Shown: positions 59,750 to 64,000 of the stretch, piece after piece
Layout: each line of letters opens with the position of its first letter
Numbering within the stretch: position 1 is the stretch's first letter
Assembly (NCBI RefSeq): GCF_013426895.1
Contig: NZ_AP023177.1
Location: 372,001 to 436,000, forward strand
From: Paraburkholderia largidicola
Lineage (GTDB): Bacteria; Pseudomonadota; Gammaproteobacteria; Burkholderiales; Burkholderiaceae
DNA: 64,000 bases
Direction: 5' to 3'
Made by a program: the position numbers and the translations under genes
Notes under the pieces: model-generated
Database searches by the model: none
The model's input: only the letters and a program-made list of their open reading frames with translations
What the model was told of the DNA's origin: nothing

Positions 59750-61192
59750 CTAAGGCTGAGCAAACACGTCAGTGCGATTACCCAGATTTCCGGAGTTCGT
59801 TTGCACGAAGAATGGTACGAACGTCGAGCCGAACGTGGCCAATCCCTGATAGTCTCCGACAAAGAAGCCCTCGGCGTTCGGCGCGGTCTTGAGGTCGAAT
59901 GAGCCGGCTAGATGTACCTCATTGGAGAACGTCAATCCCTTGTCCGTCGATGTCGTTTGCCAGATATCCGTGGGTAGAGTCGCGATGTTGCCGCTCGCCA
60001 GATTGCGGAAATCGTAGTACGTCACTGCGACGGTTCCCGACGTATTGACATTAATGCTCGGATTGAATGCCGGCCGTCCCGTGGGCGTATTGATGCGGAT
60101 CGGTGCGCTCCAGGTCAAGCCACCGTCGTTTGATGTGGAAAGCGCGATCTCATCGAAGTGGCCGCCATTGAAGCGTGAATCCTGCCAGACGACATAGAGT
60201 TGCCCTGTCTTCGGATCGATCGCGGGCTCGGGAATGATGTCTCCTGAACGCACAGCTTCGCCGGTGTTCGGATCAAACACCGATACGGTCTGCAAACCTG
60301 AGATGACTTTCGGCTTCGTCCACGTTGCGCCGTCATCGGTCGATTTTATGAATGCCACCTGGCCGGCCGCTTTGGAGAATGGCGGAGAGATCAGATCGAA
60401 GAAGTCATAGAGCGTTCCGTTCTGCGAGTTGACCAGGATCTGGTTGCCGATGGTCTGCTGCCTGGAGGGCAGCGTTACGATTTGGGATGGCTGACTCCAT
60501 GTCTTGCCGCCGTCTGATGTCTTCGAGAACATCGATGGTCCACGGAACGCGGCCGTGTGTCGGTTGGCGTAGGGATTGGCGTTCGGCAATTCCAGCCGGT
60601 CCCACACTGCATAGGCGACGCCTGCGTTGCTCGGATTGGCCGTCACCGATTCCTTGTCGTTGAAGAATTGCAACGTCGGTTCGTTGTTGGCGATGATGAT
60701 GCTCGGCTTTGCCCACGTCAGGCCACCGTCCTTTGAAACGGAAGCGAGCACCGCATTGCTATTGTTGGATTGATTGAAGGAGATCGACACGGCGTACGCA
60801 GTGCCATCGGGGCCGATCGACACCCATGGGTCGGATGCACGCTCGTAGTCAGTCCCGCCCGCGCACGCGCTAAAAGGCAGTGGCGCTGCGGTGCGCCACG
60901 TCAGACCGCCATCGGAAGACGAGCGAGCGACCAGGCCGCGGGCCCCGCCGTTGTCCCATCGGTCCTGCTGCCAAACGCCGATAAGGTTCGATGGATTATT
61001 CGGGTTCGTGGCGATCCATGGTTCGACCTCGGCGTTCAAATAGTTCGTGCCGGGGCCGCCTATGTTGCACGAGGCAAACGGACTAGGATCGGAGACAAGG
61101 ACGGGCGCAGCTAGACTGGCCGGATTGATTGCGGCGAGTGCAACAGCGAGCGGAATGCCGTTCAACAGTACACGAGGCTTGTCGTAACGCAT
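59750..61192 (-). CDS. Secreted sialidase-like beta-propeller protein
   Basis: A 480-residue secreted protein with a signal peptide (NPASLAAPV, about residue 29). At least five Asp-box repeats mark the six-bladed propeller of sialidases and BNR proteins: SSDGGLTW, SKDGGLTW, TSDGGKTW, STDDGATW and SNDGGLTW, with a weaker STDKGLTF. The usual arginine triad of true sialidases could not be assigned, so it may be a structural relative or another glycosidase. AAAGGAG precedes ATG 61192. It stands alone. Confidence 0.82.
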   Translation of the reverse strand: MRYDKPRVLLNGIPLAVALAAINPASLAAPVLVSDPSPFASCNIGGPGTNYLNAEVEPWIATNPNNPSNLIGVWQQDRWDNGGARGLVARSSSDGGLTWRTAAPLPFSACAGGTDYERASDPWVSIGPDGTAYAVSISFNQSNNSNAVLASVSKDGGLTWAKPSIIIANNEPTLQFFNDKESVTANPSNAGVAYAVWDRLELPNANPYANRHTAAFRGPSMFSKTSDGGKTWSQPSQIVTLPSRQQTIGNQILVNSQNGTLYDFFDLISPPFSKAAGQVAFIKSTDDGATWTKPKVISGLQTVSVFDPNTGEAVRSGDIIPEPAIDPKTGQLYVVWQDSRFNGGHFDEIALSTSNDGGLTWSAPIRINTPTGRPAFNPSINVNTSGTVAVTYYDFRNLASGNIATLPTDIWQTTSTDKGLTFSNEVHLAGSFDLKTAPNAEGFFVGDYQGLATFGSTFVPFFVQTNSGNLGNRTDVFAQP

Positions 61193-62574
61193 GGAAGACT
61201 CCTTTCCATTGCGGCCTGTACCTACAGCACAAAGCAGCCTGCTGGCAGTTGCGAACGAAGTGGCATGATCGCGCCTTTGCAGAAAATTCTAACGATGGCA
61301 TCATCGCCGGCGCGTGTTGTTTCCGTCATCGTTCGCTCGCCATATTGGCGACCACTTCGACCGTCGTAGATAGCGAGCGCTGCTCACCGCTAACGCTTGG
61401 GTCAGGACTGTACAGCCCTCACGCACCAGAAGCTAGCTTCGCCTCACGATGATTGGACTCTTGCCAGGACCATCATTTGTCAGATGCATCGAATGGAATT
61501 TAGATTGTGGCGAAAGACCTTGCGAGAATTTTTTGTAACAATCGAAAATGATACACACTCCTATCCGTCGAGCCATAGTGGCCACCGTTCCGAAATCCAC
61601 TGTACACGCGACATGGAGATCCACCGCATGTACCCAAATTCGCACTGCCTGATCTCGCGACCGCGGGGCTGAGTTCAACGAGCGCATCCGATCGAGGCGC
61701 CCGTATCGCGACGGCGACATGGCAGCACGATGAGGCTCAGCGCAGTAGCCTTCATCAGGCTGCCCAGGATCACGATGATCCATCGACCCTTCGTTCTCGT
61801 GTCCGGTCACACCACTTGTCACAGTAAAAGCAGCAATGACATGGTAAGTGTGCTCAGGACGGCGGTCATCAGGATCGGCATGATCCGCCTGGATGCGCCT
61901 GAGAATCGACGGCTGAACGACGGTGGTCAGACTGCCGCTGACCGCATTGGGACAGAAGACGGCTACGTCCCGTCATTGCTTGATGATCGACGACGAAGCA
62001 TCAGATGGCTACGTTGTCGCCGACTGGGGCCTTCGAGCGGGTGTTGTCTCTAGTCGCTATTCGATATGCAAAGGCCGTTGGGTGCCGCGCCTGGGAGCCA
62101 TCGATAGGCGAACCACGCCGTCAGCGCAATTGACGCCATCCAAATGGCGGCGAGTACACGGGCCGTGGTACGGTTCTCCGGCGGTTGCGCGGAGCTCAAG
62201 TGTCAGAGGGGAACCAGTCTCACGACTATCCAGATGGTCATAGTGCGCTAAATTGCTCGTCGACAGAATTGCGGGCAGCTTTGTCCGCCTTCCGTTCATT
62301 GCCCGTCATGTTACGCTCAGTCGACATTCCGAATACTGCGCGCGCGCGAGAAACGAGTACGTCAAGGCATGCTAGGGGAAGTGACCGACACCACTCACTG
62401 ATTCAGCGGCGTACGATCGGATTAATGATGGTGATTTCTATCCGCACCTCGAATTCGGACGCGCGCCGAGGGGTCCATGGTGGCTGTTACAGACAATTTC
62501 AATTTTGCCGCGCAAAGTTACTGCCTGTTTTCGTAAGCTTCTGTCCACACAAAAACGATCATCAGGGACGAGTT
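61193..62574. other. Long gene-poor spacer
   Basis: Nearly 1.4 kb between the propeller gene and the lipoprotein gene. Only short frames on both strands were seen, none with a recognisable motif. Eroded genes or unusual regulation are possible. Confidence 0.5.
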
Positions 62575-63747
62575 ATGAGAACGAGAATAACGCTGCTTTG
62601 CGTAGCGGCGATTCCATTTGCGCTGGCCGCATGCGGAGGAGGCGGTGGCGGCAATAGTAGCGGTGCAACTGGCACACTGCACGTGGCAATGACGGACGCG
62701 CCGTCTTGCGGTTTCGATCATGTCTACGTGACCGTCAACAAGGTACGCGTCAACGCAAGTTCTTCTGCAAGCGATACAGACGGCGGATGGACCGATATCG
62801 CACTGCCTTCACCTCAGAAGATCGATCTTCTTTCACTGACGAATGGCGTTCTGAGCGATCTCGGTCGGGCACCGCTTGCTGCGGGCCAATACCAGCAGAT
62901 CAGACTCGTACTCGCGCAGAATCAGGGAAACACGGTTGCCAATTCGGTTGTCGTGAGTGGTACGACGGCTGAGCAGCCGCTTGCAACGCCGAGTGCCACA
63001 CAGAGCGGATACAAGATCATTCAGCCGTTCACGGTTCAGGCCAATACGCTTGTGGATCTCGTACTCGACTTCAATGCATGCAAGTCGGTTGTACAGCGCG
63101 GTAACGGCACCTATAGCCTGAAGCCGGTCGTAACGGCCACGCCAACCGTAGTAAGTGGCAGCATCGCGGGATATGTCGCGACGGCCGAAGCCGGGGCGAC
63201 CGTCTACGCGGAACAGAATGGCCAGGTGATCCGTGGCACGGTCGCTGACAGTAATGGCCAATTCATTCTGAGCCCGCTGGTTCAGAGTTCATCGAACGGC
63301 AATTACGATGTCGTGATCGTGGATAACCGGCAACCCAACGGACACGCGAACGGCGTTATTCACGCAGTGCCCGTCACGGCAAGCGCCACGACGACGATCG
63401 CGACATCGGCGGCACCGATCACGTTGCCGTCGTCCGCCGTCAATACGATTGCGGGCACGGTAACGGCATCTGCCCAGGCCACGATGCGCGCGCTGCAAAA
63501 CGACGGCGCGGGATCGTATGAGGTGACATCGACGAACGCCAATCTCGACACAGGCACATACACGCTCGCCGTGCCGGCCGCTGCAACGTTGACGGGCACA
63601 TACAAGGGGGCCGTGCCAGTCACGCTGTCGCAGGCTGCCGCGGCCGGAAGCTATACAGTCGAAGCCGATAGTGCGAGCGGCGCCACGCAATTTGCGGGCG
63701 CCAATGTATCGAGCGGCAGCCAGTCGGGAATCAATTTCAACTTTTAA
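62575..63747 (+). CDS. DUF4382-type surface lipoprotein
   Basis: A 390-residue lipoprotein from ATG 62575. Lipobox LAAC (Cys20) is followed by a Gly-rich linker and a DUF4382-like domain (about residues 30-185): TLHVAMTDAPSCGFDHVYVT, VRVNASSS, LTNGVLSDLGRAPLAAGQYQ and LVDLVLDFNACKSVV. The C-terminal half is made of carboxypeptidase-like beta modules (SIAGYVATAEAGATVYAEQN). The family is common in betaproteobacteria with no settled function. The frame continues upstream to 62185 without support. Confidence 0.85.
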   Translation: MRTRITLLCVAAIPFALAACGGGGGGNSSGATGTLHVAMTDAPSCGFDHVYVTVNKVRVNASSSASDTDGGWTDIALPSPQKIDLLSLTNGVLSDLGRAPLAAGQYQQIRLVLAQNQGNTVANSVVVSGTTAEQPLATPSATQSGYKIIQPFTVQANTLVDLVLDFNACKSVVQRGNGTYSLKPVVTATPTVVSGSIAGYVATAEAGATVYAEQNGQVIRGTVADSNGQFILSPLVQSSSNGNYDVVIVDNRQPNGHANGVIHAVPVTASATTTIATSAAPITLPSSAVNTIAGTVTASAQATMRALQNDGAGSYEVTSTNANLDTGTYTLAVPAAATLTGTYKGAVPVTLSQAAAAGSYTVEADSASGATQFAGANVSSGSQSGINFNF

Positions 63748-63792
63748 ACTGGGAGCGTGGGAGAGGCCGCAACGTCTTTCCCAATTCATGCC

Positions 63793-63963
63793 ATGAAAAT
63801 ATTCATGATTATGCTGACAACAGCAGCAGCCGGATTGTCTGGCTGTGCAGTGTATTTGCCCGATGAACCTCACGCAGTCGTCGCACCGCAAGGCAAGCCT
63901 CAAGGCGGGCCAGGAAACGGATATTGCCCGCCAGGCCAGGCCAAAAAGGGAAATTGCCAGTAA
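63793..63963 (+). CDS. Small lipoprotein
   Basis: A 56-residue protein from ATG 63793: MKIFMIMLTTAAAGLSGCAV has a lipobox LSGC (Cys18), and the mature part is a short Gly/Pro-rich peptide (QGGPGNGYCPPGQAKKGNCQ). It is likely an outer-membrane lipoprotein. It starts 45 bp after the DUF4382 gene on the same strand and may be co-transcribed. The upstream in-frame ATG at 63757 would add twelve residues before the signal peptide. Confidence 0.65.
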   Translation: MKIFMIMLTTAAAGLSGCAVYLPDEPHAVVAPQGKPQGGPGNGYCPPGQAKKGNCQ

Positions 63964-64000
63964 GCGGGCACTTCAATGAACTACGTCGCGCGTGTGAAGT

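Noticed and set aside
1..64000. CRISPR arrays, tRNA or rRNA genes
   Set aside because: No regular spacer-repeat array, tRNA cloverleaf or rRNA segment was recognised; the only arrays are the iterons and partition repeats.

Overview
The window looks like part of a large secondary replicon (megaplasmid or chromid) of a Burkholderia-group betaproteobacterium (Paraburkholderia, Caballeronia or Burkholderia). This rests on the high GC content, the protein style, an iteron origin with a plasmid-type initiator, several partition systems and a plasmid-type type IV pilus operon. The genus is an inference; there is no rRNA or tRNA to test it.

Region by region. 1-6.5 kb: one leftward unit for sulfate-ester or sulfonate use: binding protein, permease, ATPase, arylsulfatase, formylglycine-generating enzyme and a SulP anion transporter cut by the window edge. 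6.5-9.1 kb: two paralogous GntR/UTRA regulators around a CadD-like membrane protein. 9.2-10.3 kb: debris of a 3-hydroxyanthranilate/2-aminomuconate pathway (frameshifted deaminase, truncated dioxygenase) joined to a chemoreceptor fragment. 10.3-14.1 kb: a decayed TnsB/TnsC/TniQ transposon. 14.5-18.4 kb: DNA with no intact gene, holding repeats and a perfect 19-bp palindrome.

18.2-26 kb is the replicon core. It has a parAB operon with its own operator and three TGTCTAGA-N-TCTAGACA palindromes (probable centromere), about 15 iterons of roughly 19 bp in two opposed arrays, a Rep_3-like initiator, and a second ParA with an HTH-only ParB-like partner. 26.6-42.1 kb is a long rightward operon joining VirB8/VirB9/VirB10 homologues, two lytic transglycosylases and a VirB9-like/TcpQ-like protein to an R64-style type IVb pilus set (pilL, N, O, P, Q, R, S, V). 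It ends in a small Cys-rich secreted protein and a bidirectional terminator.

42.2-48 kb (leftward): a CAP-domain lipoprotein, then a set with a FlhC-family regulator carrying a long extra N-terminal domain, a coiled-coil protein and its short paralogue, two small proteins, and a NERD-domain membrane protein. 48.2-52.4 kb (rightward): plasmid DNA metabolism (unknown small proteins, a transfer-associated domain protein, SSB, a zinc/Toprim primase), with GC-rich hairpins ahead of each transcription unit. 52.4-54.5 kb: two tiny membrane proteins and an actin-type (ParM-like) partition locus with an inverted-repeat centromere. Several leftward units share a TTGACT-N15-(T/C)ANACT promoter-like motif.

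55.4-64 kb: a tyrosine recombinase with a C-terminal HTH, a MerR/cation-efflux pair with its operator, a GspG-like pseudopilin with an altered leader motif, an Asp-box sialidase-like secreted protein, a DUF4382-type lipoprotein and a small lipoprotein, with long gene-poor spacers. The window thus combines catabolic cargo, a replicon backbone with three partition systems, and a hybrid T4SS-core/type IVb-pilus machine.
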